From Eopsaltria australis (lineage: Eukaryota > Chordata > Aves > Passeriformes > Petroicidae): DNA of 64,000 nucleotides. This document shows positions 22,991 through 35,220 of this stretch, piece by piece. The translations under genes were made by a program, and so were the position numbers. The stretch covers positions 124,001 through 188,000 of the forward strand of contig JAVTVJ010011134.1 in NCBI GenBank assembly GCA_034509425.1, in the 5' to 3' direction. The notes below the pieces were generated by a model. The model saw only the letters and a program-made list of their open reading frames with translations. It was not told the origin of the DNA and ran no database searches. Within the stretch, counting starts at the first letter, position 1. Every line of letters begins with the position of its first letter.

Positions 22991-25900
22991 GTGAGTCTGT
23001 GCCTGGCACCCCTCAAACAGCACCCCTGAGCTGCTCCAGGCCCTGATCTATTTGCTTTTTATTTCTCAGAGCTGTTTAACAAAAAAATGTGATTTAAATT
23101 GGTTGTATCGATGTCTAAAAAGCTGCATTTTTCATCACCTTGAAAGGGGGACAATGCATCCAACCCCTGAAATAGCCAGATTTTTCTTTTGAGGTTCATT
23201 CCCCAAACTCCAGCTGCTGCAGCAGCTTCATCAGACGTGCTGTGTGTTGATTAACCCCTCTGATCCTTGAAAACACACAAATGGAATTTCCTGGGTGGAT
23301 CCTGCCCTCAGCAAAGCTGAGCTCAGTTGTTTTATTCCATTTCTGGAGTCATCTGGAGCTCACGTGCAGCAGCTGGGGGAGAACTGCTGGGAAGTTCCAG
23401 AAGAAACTTTTAATTTGGGTTGATTAATGACTGCTTCAAACTGCAGCATGGGCACAAAAGCTGTTGAAAACTGACTTCTGCTGTTTCTTTTGGTGCATGA
23501 TTTATGGATGTTGCTTTGCTCAGAGCCACATGATGAGGATTTTGCTGCATCTTGTAGGTCAACTTTTGAGCCTGAATCTGCTGAGTTTTTCTTGTTCTGG
23601 GCATGAACTGTGAGTCCTGAGCTGTCACTGCCTTTGTACCCTGGGGCAGAGCTGCAGGGCAAGAGCAGAAGGAGGGCCCTGGAAGGTGCACCTTGCCTTG
23701 GCACTGTGCCCTGGCATCCCAGAGCAGAGAAGGAGCAGAAGGAGCCCTGGGAAGCTCAGAGCAGGGAATGAGCTCAGGACAGCTGGGAAAGTGCTGAAAG
23801 AAGCTGCCCCAGCCAAAAGCTGAGCTGCTGAGTTGGTTCTGAGATGAAAAAAGGCAAAGAACACACAGCTGAGGGTGGCTGGAACCTCCCAGCCAGGACC
23901 TGAACCCAAGGTGCTGCTGCTGGAGTTCCCTTCTCAGTGAGGAATTCCCAAGGGCTGTGCTCCACCTCCTGGAGGTTTCAGGAGAAGCCTGAACATTTTG
24001 CCCTTCTCTGGATGAATTCGGGGCTCTCTGGCCATCCTGTCCCCTGAGGTGGGAGTGCTGCTGCTGGCTGGAGGGCTGGGCAGTGCTGCCATGGTGCAGA
24101 GCCCCTGCCCTGGCCAGGCATCCTGTGGCACAGCAGCGAGGCAGATCTGCCACCCCTGCGTCTCCTCCCTGAGGAAAAGGCTCTCCCTCTGCAAATCCGT
24201 GTGAGTTATCCCCTCCCTGCCATGCCTGGCTGATGCTGAGAGGGAGCTGAACTTCATTTCGGGGTGATCGTGTCCTTTATGGGTGTTTTTAGAAGGAAGA
24301 GTTGAGTGGGACGTGCTGGAAGAGGTTTTGTGTGGATTTAGGGCTCTTTGATTGCCTGGGTGAGTCACTTCTTGTTGCTATTTATGAAATCAGGAGAATT
24401 CCTTTTTTACCTCACAGGAAAACAGAGGTGGTGAATTAAACACGAATTGCTCAGCTGCTGAAACTCCACTTCTGTGTCAGTACAAATTCAGGCAGAGCTG
24501 AGCTAGGGGGTGCAAATAATTGTGCTTGGCTTAAAATAATTGCACGGGTGGGATGGAGCCACAGATTTGGATGAGATGTGTGAACATAAGAGACTCCATA
24601 ATCACTGAAAAGAGAAAAAGTTATGCATGAATTATCTTGAATTTTCACCAAATTAACCCCAAATACATGAGCCTGTCCCTGCTTGATCCAAGGACTTGTT
24701 CTTTGTCACTGAGGCACCCATCAGGTTTAAGGGTGCAAAATGTGTTTTAATTAAAAGTTGAACTACTGAGCCAGAGGTAAAATCAGTCCTTAGACTCAGA
24801 CTCAGCCTAAGGAGGAGACAAACTGGAGAGGAAAAGCCCAGGGTTGGAAAGCAAGGTTGAAAATGGAGGAGAGGGAAGCGAGTGGCAGTTTACAAGAGAC
24901 AATAAAAATTATCTACACAAAAACCCCAATGTAAATCAAAATTATTTGCATTTACATGCTGTAAATCCAAATTATTTACATAGGGATCAGACCTAATTGA
25001 GGAAATGGGAGAGAACAGTTAATTTTAAGATCTCTGTCTTTGATATTTCCTACACCTCATCTTAGTTCCTTAATCTATGCAGCTCCTAATTCTGCACTTC
25101 CAGGGCTGCAGGGCTTGCTGCTGGAATTTCCCAAAATAATGGATCAAAATTCACACGAGAGTTTTCAAGGGGATTAGGGAAAAGCTTGTGACAGAGACAA
25201 GTTGAAGAAATTCTGTTGGCTGCTTGAATTTTCCCAGGAAGTTGTGGGAAGAGCAGAAAGAGGTCAAAGTTTGAAAATGGATAAATTCTATATTATTTAT
25301 AAACTTAGGGGTTGTTTATTCTGAATCTTTCTCCCTGTGTCCTTTTCCTTTTGGCACAACATTCTGAGCCCCTTTTTCTGCAAAGATCCTTGGGAGGAAG
25401 GGTTCTGATCCACCCAGAGCTTTCATCCTCACAGCTGGAACATCTTCAGGGGTTTAAAAAAGTGTTCTGGGCAAGACTTGGAGGCTGCTGAGCTCTCACA
25501 GCGTCCCTTTTTACAGGTTTTTTTAACTGAAAGGAGTGGGGTGGGAAGGGAGTCTCAAGGTAGGAACACCTTGGGTTGCTACAGCTTTAATCTGCCTGTT
25601 TTTAATAAAATCTCAAAGCTTTCAAGCTTCACTTAATCCTGGGGATGAGATGGGGCAAAACCTCTGAATTTATCGTGATTTGTTTGATGTGCAGTGGGCA
25701 GAGAAAGGATTAATGCACAGGTGGGGAGAAATAGTGTGGGAAAAGTGAGATAAAACTCACTTGTGAGCCAATAACTTGGCAGGCAGGACTGCAGGGCAGA
25801 AACAGGAGGTTTGTTTTTTACACCATATTTCCTTTTGTTCTCCCACTTCAATTTTTGGAGAATCTGGGCCCACAGTAAACTGGAGTTTTGCTGGTCACAG

Positions 25901-27227
25901 CCCTGGGTTAGGGAAGCTGAAGGCACAGGGGATGCTGATCCTTCTGCCCGAGCGGCTGGGGGAGAAATTGCTCCTGAGCCACTCTGGGGCTGCCTCAGCT
26001 TCCCCTGAGCCTTGGGCAGGTTGTGAGTGCTGGAAAAGGATCCAGGAACAGCTTCCTTCAGCTGGAATTCCTATGCTGCTGTCCTTGCAGAGACCTTTGG
26101 ATGGTACAGCCATCAACTGTTTCTGAAGTGCAGCTGCTCGCTGCAGGGTATTTCTTCTTAATTCTCTGCAGGAACTGAAAACTTCTACTGGTCTGAACTG
26201 GGAATTCGAGGTGTTTTGCACTGGTTTGGTGAAGGATCCTCCTCCTCTGATGTTGCAGAGATTGCTCTCAGTGTGAGCCTGAACAAACCAGCTCTTCCCT
26301 GACTCTGCAGGCAGCACACACACGCTCCATATGGCCTGTTCCCTGCTTTTAGTGCTGTAAATCTCTGGAATATGAAGAGATTTGCAGTGGTTACCTTGGG
26401 AAATACAGGCATCTTCACTTTTTATAGACAGCAGTCACAAAGGGGAGGTAGCAACCACTCAAAACGAGCTTGGAACATCCTTTTATGGATTCTACCTCTG
26501 CCAGGCATCCCCTGGCTTCCTTCGGAGCTGAATATCCACACTTTCCACCTGGTGTTTGCTCCCCTGTTTCAGGAGATTTGGGAAAAGCTGTGATAGTGGT
26601 AGTGGTAAATCCTGCCCTTGAGAATTTCATTCCAGTAATCGTTACCCTCAAATTCTTTTTGTTTCAATAGAGGATGAATTCTCTCAGCTTTCTGCATCTG
26701 GCAAAAGCCTCCAAGGCAGCTGCTCCTTTAAAATCGAATTGCCTGTGATGGGAGAAATCTGAGAGCAGAGCAGAGCAGAGAGCCCAGTGCCTCCTGCGCA
26801 GCTCCGGCTCCGTGGAGCTCCCTGCACAGCTCTGCCCTCTCATCAGCCTCTGCTTCATCACTGCTGCTTCCTCTGGGGCCAGGCTGCAGTGACCACAGCA
26901 GCCCCAAAATCCACCCCAGAGCTGCCTCCATGGCAGCGCTGCATCCTTCCACGCTGGACTCCGAGGTCACGGCTCTGTGCTGCTTTTCCCCCTGCCCCAC
27001 TGTGCGTGTGTAACCCGGCTGGGATTTTATCCTCTTGACTCCAGCAGTGTTTCCTCCCCTGCTGCTGAAGGGACGCTCCCTCAGGTTGCTGGGAGCTGGC
27101 CTGGGACAGGCTCCCCCCTTGCTGCCGATGACTGTAACCGTGTGAGTGCTCGCTGACCTCTGCCTTTCTTCTCCCCCTGCTCCCCCTCTCCTGCTCTGCC
27201 TCCCCCTCCGTTCCCTCTCTGCTGCAG

Positions 27228-27277
27228 AGAATTTGTTGTGCATTTTGGTGATGAGGTGGTGGCGTGTGTGGAGCAAG
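27228..27277 (+). CDS. Candidate cassette exon (50 nt, frame-breaking)
   Basis: A long pyrimidine tract (about 27160-27225) ending gctgcag precedes a 50-nt segment that ends at CAAG|gtcagg. Entered in phase 2, as from the exon ending at 22990, it stays open and reads EFVVHFGDEVVACVEQ. It leaves in phase 1, which does not fit the shared GRAMD1B exon, so inclusion would shift the frame. It may be a regulatory 'poison' exon, a exon of an unrecognised transcript, or a decoy with good-looking splice sites. I do not recognise the peptide. Confidence 0.3.
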
Positions 27278-30221
27278 GTCAGGCACTGGGATGGCACCAG
27301 CCAAGCTCTGTCCTTCGCCCCCTCAGTGCTTTCTTTGTCTCTTCTCCTCCAACTTTACCCAAATACTTTCCCTTAAGCTTTCCCTGCTGTCTGCTTTCCT
27401 TCCCTTGTGAGTGCCCTGCCCCAAACCTTTGGCTGCTCTGTGCTGGCTCTCCTGAATCCCAGCTGTTTCAATGCCAGGCCATGGGAATTAGGGTCTGTTT
27501 GGGGGTCTGGCAAAGCTTCCAGCACTGTAAGATTTCATTATTTCTTTACTCCGGGAAAGGATCTTTGCTCCAGGCTTAAACTTCTCTACATGAGCTTGGG
27601 CTTTGTGCAGCCCCTGCCACCCGTGAGTGCCCTGACAAGCCAGGACAGGGTTCCCCAGGGGAGTGTGGCTCTGTGGGATGTGGCACTGTGGGGAGGGGAC
27701 ATCCTCTGCACTCTGTTCCTGTTGCCAGCCCTTTTCTGCCCTGTTGTTGGTGCCATTGTCACTGGGAGAGCCCCTGAACGTGCAGGAGGGGCTGGGGGAG
27801 GCTTTCAGTGCTGCTCTGAAATGCTCTCTGCGGCCCCAAGTTGTGTTCTTTAGCTGCTTTCTTCCGTCTCAGGTTTCAGGAGTTAAGGATTCAGGAGCTT
27901 TCTCCTGCTCTGCTGTCATCCCTCTGGTGGTTTTTATTCTTAAAGCCAAAATAAATATCGTAGTGTGCGTTCTTCACCCCTTTACCTCAATTTGGAGGTT
28001 ATTTTTTATAGGATATAGCATGAGGTACCCCACAGACCCAGCTGGGAACAGAAGGTTTGGTTTCTCCAGTGTCTCCGTGGATGATCCCTCAGGCAGTGCC
28101 AGCCCGAGGACTGCAGGTTGTTGGACCCCATATAAAGATTTAGCTGGATGGACTGGAAAGATTCAGTTCCAACAGGTCCAAAGGCTTTAGGCATTTAAAA
28201 GCTCTCTGATTTTGGAAGCCTGCAAGTTCAGCTGAGTGGAAATCTTGTCCTGTTGAGGTGTTGGGCTGTGCTGTGATGGGAATTATTTCAATAATTCCGT
28301 GACATAATTCAGAATCTCCTTGTCTCTAAGTGCAAAAACGACCAGGCCACAATATTTCTGCCCGAGGCAGTGACGTCTTGCTGTGTTCTCACCGTGCCTG
28401 CAAGTTCCTGGCAATGAAGGCAAAAATTAGGAAATTACTTTCCTTTGAATTCAGCAGCAAATGAGAAGGGGAATTTCTCTCTGAGGCGTGCCATGAGTCA
28501 GAGCTCTCTGCTGCCCAGCTTTGCAGAGTGACTGAGCCTTTCCTGGCCTGGGAGAGGTTATTGCACCATCTCAGGCAAGGGGAAGGTTGAGTTCAAACAG
28601 GCAGGACAACGAGGGGAGGGAAGGAGCCAAAAGACTCTGTGAAAGCAGGAATTTTTATTCCAATATTGCTCAAGAGAGCAGCAGTTACAATCTGAATCAG
28701 CCCAGTTTCTCTGCTCTCCTGGTGCTGCCCCTCATTCTCCCGACACAAATATTCCTCCTGTTCCCCAGTTTCTCTGGGGAATTATTTTTTTCCTTTTGAT
28801 GGAGGGGTGTTCTTTTCCACTCTCTAATTCCAAGCAGCTGAAGGTGCTGTGCTGCTGTTGCACTCTTCTCTCCCTCTCAGGACAGAGGCAGCAGCCACAG
28901 CTCAGAAATGTCTCTCGGGCACTCCCTGCTCTGCCCATGGCACTACAGCTCCCATCATGCCCAGAGACACACAAATGCTTTTTTTTTTTTTTTTTTTTTT
29001 TCTGGAAATGCAGCCTCATGTGACTTCCCAGCTGCTGCAGCCCAGAGGGAGTCCCTGCTGAGGTTTTTTCCCAGGGAAATGGAGGTGTGCCCTGGCTGGC
29101 AGATGCTGTGATGGCATCTGAACGCTGCAGATCACTGCTGACTTCGGGAAGGACTTGGGATTTTACCCTGCTGCCACATTTTCCTGGGGATCTGTACACC
29201 TGTAACCGAGGTGCATACCAGTTCAGCTCTCTCCTCCTTACGTCCTGACATTCTCTGCAGCAGTTCTTCCTCTTTGCCCCTAACATTTCCTGATTTGTTT
29301 CTAATTTCCCCTCCCACTGCTTCTGTCACTAACAGGTTTTGTTCTGCATGCGTTTCACAGACCCACAGAGGGGGTTTTGGTGCTTCCCTAACCCCTGCAG
29401 CCTTTCCTTTTTTTACCGTATAGGAGCTGAAGTTGTGCCTCACAGGCAGCAGTTGAATTCTCTGCCTGCAGGTCATGCACCTTCCCTGGCAAATTAATCT
29501 GTCTGAGCCTCCTCAGCCCTTTGTTTGCACTTCGTGGGCACTTGAAGAAGGGAGTGTTTTAGTTCCTGGGAGTCTTTGATGGATGAGGCTGCCCTGGGGA
29601 GTGTGAAGCCACACAGAGGATGCCCTGCTGGCTGTGAGTTGCGACTGTTTGAAGGGGCAGGTAATGCTTACAAAAAGCAGTGTTTTCTAATTTTTAAGAT
29701 ATCCTTTTGGAGGCAATTTTGAGCTCGAGCCCTGGGCTAACACAACCATGGCTGTGGCTATTTATAGAGCCTCGAATTCCTGCCCAGAGCTCAGGCATTT
29801 CACAGTGGGCTGTTCCCTTCCGAGCACTGCACTTCCTCGGGAGATGTTTCCTGTTTGCTTTTAAGTTCAGGAGCTGCTGCAGCTACAGAGAGCCTCTGCT
29901 GTAAAGAGGCTGAAACGGGGAAATTCGACTTTTTCTGAATTGCAGAATTATGATTCTTTCACTCAGGGTTTGCTGAAAGTTCTTAGTGAAGCTGTTGTGG
30001 GTTTTTTTTCCCCTCCCACGCTGCTGTGAACTTGCAGAAAATCACAGAAGTAGAAATGTCATTGCGGGACAGTAGTGGCTTCATGAAAGAGGGACTGGGG
30101 AGCAAATTGTCCGCCGTGTGTGGATTTGCTGTTTGTGCATCTCTGTGTCTGCTCTGGATGTCTTAGGAGGTTGGAATAAGTGTCCAGAAGAGGGGCTTTA
30201 TGTCACTGATAAGGTTGTATT

Positions 30222-30425
30222 TCATGGAATTGTTTTGGGATTGGAATGGTTTGGGATGGAAGGGACCCCTGCCAGCAGAGGGACACCTTCCACCATCCCA
30301 GGGTGCTCCAAACTCTGTCCAGCCTGGCCTTGGACGCTCCCAGGGACGTGGCAGCCACAGCCAGGGCCTCCCCACCCTCCCAGGGAAGAATTCCTTCCCA
30401 ATATTCCATCTAAAGCCGGGAGTCC
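30222..30425 (-). mobile_element. CR1-type LINE, 3' end
   Basis: Reverse-oriented tail: 'ggaatggtttgggatggaag', 'gggacaccttccaccatccc', 'cctccccaccctcccaggga' and 'agaattccttcccaatattc'. 5'-truncated. It lies about 470 bases before CpG island 2. Confidence 0.85.
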
Positions 30426-30672
30426 CTCGGAGTTTATTCTGAGCACAGAGGTGCAGCGTGCTAGCTGGGGTTTGTGCAAGCACGCGTGAATGCATCGCAG
30501 CACAAACACAGGGCAAAATGCACATTTTCTGTGTGCCCAGCCAGGAGCCTTCTCTGTGCAGAGGGGTGGATTGGGTGCTGGGCGTGGCTCCTGTTCCCAG
30601 CCTGCTGGACCCTCTGCACATCTGCAGGAGGGTAACATCTGTCCCACTGCCATCCAGCACAGGCTGATGGCA

Positions 30673-30790
30673 GGGCTGTAAAAAATTAAATATACTAAAC
30701 CCTCGTGGGCTGTAAAATATTGAATATACTGAACCCCCATGGGTCTGCCAGGGCTGTAAAATATTGAATGTACTAAGCCCCCGTCCCTGG
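30673..30790 (+). repeat. Tandem repeat, 3 copies of about 34-44 bp
   Basis: Copies of gggctgtaaaatattgaata followed by tactgaaccccc start at 30673, 30707 and 30751. Confidence 0.85.
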
Positions 30791-30889
30791 GGGTGAGCGT
30801 GTGACAACGCCTGTGCCCAGGGGAGCAGCAGGACTCTGGTTTTGCAGAGGCTGAGCTGCCTTTCCATGTGTTTAAACCTTTCAGTGCGC

Positions 30890-31290
30890 TCAGACCCATC
30901 CGTGCGCTCAAACCCTGCCGTAAATCCCTTTGCCGCTCTCTGCGTGCTCCCGCTGCGCGCCTGAGCACCGGGGGCTGGGATGAATAAGCACTTTCAGGCA
31001 GGGATGTTCCGTTCCTCGCCCTCGGAGGCTCTTCATTCGCCGGAGCCCCGCAGTGTTTGCCCTGCCTCCCTCGCAGGCAGCTCCGCTCACGACTGCCCGG
31101 TGCCGGGGCGCTCCGGGGCGCTGCGAGCGGCGTTCCTGCGCTGGCTCACGGGCTCCAGAGCCATTTACTGGAGCAAAGTAGGCCAGGAGGACCGGCGGGG
31201 AGAAGCTGGGGGATGAATGGGGCGGCATGAAGTCACCGAGCTCCGCCAATCCGGGTAGGGCCACGCAGCTACGGATGCCTCCCGATGCTG
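30890..31290. promoter_or_regulatory. CpG island 2
   Basis: This is a short CpG-dense block surrounded by CpG-poor intron. It contains the candidate first exon ending at 31177. A promoter is inferred from composition, exon-like structure and the micro-exon about 1 kb downstream. Confidence 0.5.
30980..31177 (+). CDS. GRAMD1B: Candidate alternative first exon in CpG island 2
   Basis: An ATG with G at -3 opens a 66-codon frame that ends at a plausible donor (AGCAAA|gtaggc) exactly between codons (phase 0). The last part, FLRWLTGSRAIYWSK, is rich in aromatic and basic residues and looks more protein-like than the GC-driven upstream part. The next good acceptor downstream (32126) opens a 44-nt micro-exon that reads on in phase 0 and leaves in phase 2, the phase needed for the shared GRAMD1B exon. 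The location inside a CpG-dense block supports a promoter and first exon. Translation could begin at 30980 or at the internal ATG at 31004. Homology was not tested, and the match to a known isoform is uncertain. Confidence 0.5.
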
Positions 31291-31937
31291 GCACCGCACT
31301 CACCTTTCGCTGGCGCTTCGATGCCTCCAGCCCGAGCTGGGCGCACAGCAAAGAGTTACTGGGTCAGGCCCAATCGCTTGTGAGTGTTGTGTGAGGTGAG
31401 TGTGCCCAGGGGGATGCGGCTGAGGACCTGCACCCGCCAGTGTCCCCGTACGTGGTCTCTGGTATGGCTGTTCTGCACCATCGCTGCTCCGCCCGCCTGC
31501 ACCCACCTGTCCCCCCTCACTCTCCTCTTTCCTTGTCACTCCCCGTCGTGTCTGAGCACTCCTCCTGTCCCTGTGCACTGCCCAGCACCCACCTGCTTTC
31601 TCCCCGTCCTCCTCACTCCTGAAATGCCCACTCGGGGGGGGCTGTGGGGTGTGTGACTCTCCCTTCCCGCACTGAGAGGGAGGATGAGCAGCTCGCTGGG
31701 AGCCGGGTTGTTCCCGGGTTGTTCCCCGGGTTACTCCCTGCAGGAGCTCAGCGTGGAAAGGAAGCTGGGAGGAAGGGGAGGAGGAGGAGGGTCCTCTTCG
31801 TCCCTCAGCATCCTGCTCGACCCCTGGGTGGTGGCAGGGAGGAGGAGTTGGGGGCACGGCAGTGGCCCAGACCCCAAACAAGTTCCTAACCTGGGGCCAT
31901 CTGCTTGAGATGCTTTTCCTGCCCTTCTCTGGGGAAC

Positions 31938-31970
31938 GGGGCGGGGGGGGTGGGGGGGGGCCGGGAGGGC
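31938..31970 (+). other. G-rich tract with quadruplex potential
   Basis: Runs of 4, 8 and 10 G separated by one or two bases, followed by further GG and GGG runs. A similar G-run lies at 57000-57015. Structure is inferred from the runs alone. Confidence 0.6.
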
Positions 31971-32126
31971 AGAAGCTCGGGACTAACCCTTGAGCGACTC
32001 CCATTGTTCTCATCCTCCTGTCGAGTTGTTTGCCTGTTGTTCTTCATCCTCTTTTGACTTTCCCTTTCTCTCCCCTCCCTCCCTCCCTCTTTCCCCTCTC
32101 CCCCCGATGCTCTCGTTCACTGCTAG

Positions 32127-32170
32127 GCCAAGCAGAAAGCATGGAGACGTCTGATATGGCGACAGCAAAG
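32127..32170 (+). CDS. GRAMD1B: Micro-exon, phase 0 in / phase 2 out
   Basis: This 44-nt segment follows one of the strongest acceptors in the window, a roughly 70-base C/T tract ending cactgctag, and ends at a good donor (CAAAG|gtagga). Entered in phase 0, it encodes AKQKAWRRLIWRQQ plus the first two bases of another codon. That is a compact basic-aromatic peptide. The partner upstream is most likely the candidate first exon ending at 31177, giving YWSK|AKQK. The outgoing phase 2 suits the shared GRAMD1B exon. Entered in phase 1 it would instead read GQAESMETSDMATAK and leave in phase 0, which fits nothing else here. The exon call is fairly strong on splice signals; the reading frame and gene assignment are inferred. 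Confidence 0.6.
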
Positions 32171-35076
32171 GTAGGATGGAAATGCTGCCGGCCTCACTGT
32201 GCGTAAGTGGTTTCGCTTGGCACCTTCTTACTCTGTCCCTCGAGCTTTTCACTGTCCCTGGTGCTGGGAGAGCCAGGGCTGGGCTGAGCATGGGGTTCAA
32301 ACCCTGGGAGGATGGGACAGGTGTGAGGTTGGAGGGAATGCTGGAGTGTTGCTGCTGGAGGTGCAGGTCGGGTGTGAGAGAGGGAAATTGGGGGGTTTGT
32401 GGTCCCTCCGTGGCGTCTGAGGTGGGGACAGGGATGCTCGGCTGCTGGATGAGGCAGTGACACTAGATGGTGCTTTAGGGGCAGCTTTCCACTCCCAGGG
32501 ACGCTTGTGCGAGGAGAAATTCCTTCTGGCAGCCTCTTTTATTTTTTCTTTTGTTTTTTTTTTTTTTTGGAAAGGATCTCGGGGGAGTGTCAGGCGAGAA
32601 AGTAATTCGAGCTAATGGATGCATCCGCCCTTCTCTGTGAGGCTTCTCTGTTGCCTGTGCCGCTCGCTCTCACCGGGCTGCGGGTTCTGCTTTCCTGTGG
32701 GCTGGAAATTTGGGAGTGGAACTGGGTGTGTCCAGGCGGGTTTGCGAGGTGGGAATGGCTGGGAGGCCTGGGAAGCACCAGGCTGGCACCACTGAGTGGC
32801 TGAACATCAGGGCATGGTGCATTTAGAGCCAGGATTTGTGGATGTTTGGCCACCAAAATGACTCTGCTTGGGATAGAGTGGGGTTAAAGTCCAGGGGATG
32901 TGTCTGCAAAACGTGTCTGAGGTTTTATTTCACAAAGTAAAGTTCAGCATGGCTGGAGAGAGCTTCCAAAGAGTGGGGAAGGGCATTAATAATTATAATT
33001 CCCTGCTTTTGAGGCTGCTCTGGCTGGACCCTCGAGCATGGCCTGCTGTATTCCAGGGAGGAACTCCATCCTGGGTGTAGAATTCCGTGGTTAAACCACC
33101 CCAGTGGGGCTGATCACAGACTGAGGGCTCATGTCCCAGCTGGAATCCAAGCTGAGCTTTCCCTGTCCCATTTATTCCAGCTGTAACTCCCCATCCTTTT
33201 CCATTCCACTGCACAGAAGCCTGGATGATGCTGGGGAAGGTTTTACCCCCGGCTCCTTGAGGCAGGTTTTGAGTTTTTAAGTGTTTATCAATAAATTGCG
33301 CCATGTGCTTCTGGATAAATGTTGCTTTATAAAGGTGAACTTGCCCTCACCCTTATGTTTGCTGAAACCTCAACTGCTACAAACCCACTTCAAGCTGTAG
33401 AATTTTAAAAAAAAATCCCACTGAGGATGCTGAAGGGTCTATGGCATTTCTGTTGGAGTTGTGGTGGCGTTTTGGGGAACTCAGTCTTTTCTGGGTTGAA
33501 AAACAGACATTTTCCGTGACAGAAACAACAGAGCCACTTAAAAATTCTTTTTCTCTGTACCTGTTTTTTATAGCTTTTGGTTTTAATTAAAGGGAAATGT
33601 GACCTACAGTGTTAAAGCACCATCTTAGCATGAATGTACTGAAAAAGAAACAAATTACCTTTTTGAAGAAATAGGAAACTGAGTCGAGTTTGAACCTTCT
33701 AAACAGATACAACTTGGGAATCAGTTATGTAGATCTCCCTGGAATGTGCACAGGTTTATTTGGACTTAACCTTGGTGAGTGCTGATGTTTAGTCCCCAGT
33801 TCTTTATTTAAAACCCCAAATTTCTGTTTTCTTTGCTGACTTTGAGCCAGTTACTCCTGTGAGGAGTTTGGAGCATTAAAGGGAAGCTGTTAATTGCGCT
33901 TAATTTCTGCTGGGGTCAGTCTGGAAGAACTGAGGAGGTTTAAGATTTGTTTCCTCATGCTGGAATGCTCCAGAAGCATCCATGGGCTGGGATACCAGGA
34001 TGTTCTGTTTGTGTCTCACTGCTGCTTCCTTTTCTGCTGAGGCACCTTCCAGGCTGGCTCCAGAACTGGCATTTCGTGCCATGCCAAAGAACAACCCCAT
34101 TCAAATTGAAAAAAAAAAAAAAAAAAGGAGAATTGCAGTTTTAATCCATCAATCATCCTCATCTTGGGGCTTTTCAGAGCTGCTGGTGAGAGCTGGGCTT
34201 GGAAACTGATCTGGGACAGGGACACGGGGCTGTGTCACCTCCAGCTGTGCTTGCCCTGCTAAAAGTGAAACCCCCTGATTGTTCCATCCCTGCTCCTCAC
34301 TGAGTGCCTGGGGGAAAAGCAAATTAAACTCTTGGAGAAGGTGGGCAAAAATCAGGTCAATGTGGAGCTTCTTGGGAAAGCAGGGGTCACTTCCCAGGTG
34401 AAATGAAGGTTGTGAAATCTGTGAGCTCTCCAACACTGCAAGGTTCTGCTTCTCTGCTTTCACACGTGGAAATCCTCTGAATTTTAGGGGGTGGGAAAAA
34501 TGTTTCATTTTAAATGTTTAAGCTGATTTATTTGTTCCATCTTGAGGGAAATGTGTTTCTCTCCCGAGCTGTGAGGGGATGATGAGTGAAGGCAGCCAAG
34601 GGGTCTTTTACAGCATCCCAGATATTTTTAGAGATGATTTCCTTGGCTTTTAGCAGGGGTTGCTTGGAGAAGTGTCTGTGAGGAGAGAAGGGTGGAACAG
34701 CTGCATGTGAATAAAATATTTTTAAAAATACTAAATTTTATTGCACGACTTTTACTTTCTGTGGTTGCCTCTGTGCTTCCAGTTTCCTCCCAAGCCCTGC
34801 CTGGGGCGGTGACAAAATCCTGTGCAAAAGTTGCCTTTTTTTCCCCAGCACCAAGCCCTCATTGCTGCCTGCCTGTCTCTTTGTGCAGATGTTCCTGCCT
34901 CTGTACAGCTCTGTTTTATCTGGACAGCACCATCCAGCATTTCTTTCATCCACGTAGGGGGTCAGGAAAAACAACAACTCTGCTTTTGTGTACTCCAGAC
35001 CTAACTTTCAAAATTCATGAGGCCTTGACAGTTTGTACTCCCAGGTCAGGAAAACATCCGGACTTTTTTCCCAACC

Positions 35077-35220
35077 CCCCCCCCCCCCCCCCCAATTTTT
35101 TTTTCTGCTGCTCCTGATCTCTAAGTTTTTCTTCAGTTTGAGAAAGTTCTGCCTGGATTTTGCTTTGTTGCTGTTTTTTTAGTGTGTGTGTGTGTGTGTG
35201 CTGCTGCTGCTGCTGCTGCT
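35077..35220. repeat. C-run and GT/GCT microsatellites
   Basis: A run of about 17 C (35077-35093) followed by T; then (GT)n at about 35181-35200 and (GCT)n at about 35201-35220. Confidence 0.9.

Larger units (their letters stand above)
22991..30889 (+). other. Intronic DNA after exon 2
   Basis: There is no recognisable coding exon apart from the weak 50-nt candidate at 27228-27277. The 247-codon minus-strand frame at 23410-24153 has no family signature. A poly-T run (28979-29000) and a minus-strand CR1 3' end (30222-30425) are present. Confidence 0.5.

Noticed and set aside
23410..24153. 247-codon - strand open frame
   Set aside because: It has low-complexity Gln/Ser/Pro content, lies in intronic DNA of GRAMD1B and shows no family motif. 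Treated as chance.
30163..30968. 234- and 248-codon - strand frames
   Set aside because: They overlap the CR1 3' end and the tandem repeat at 30673-30790, and are not reverse transcriptase or endonuclease sequence.
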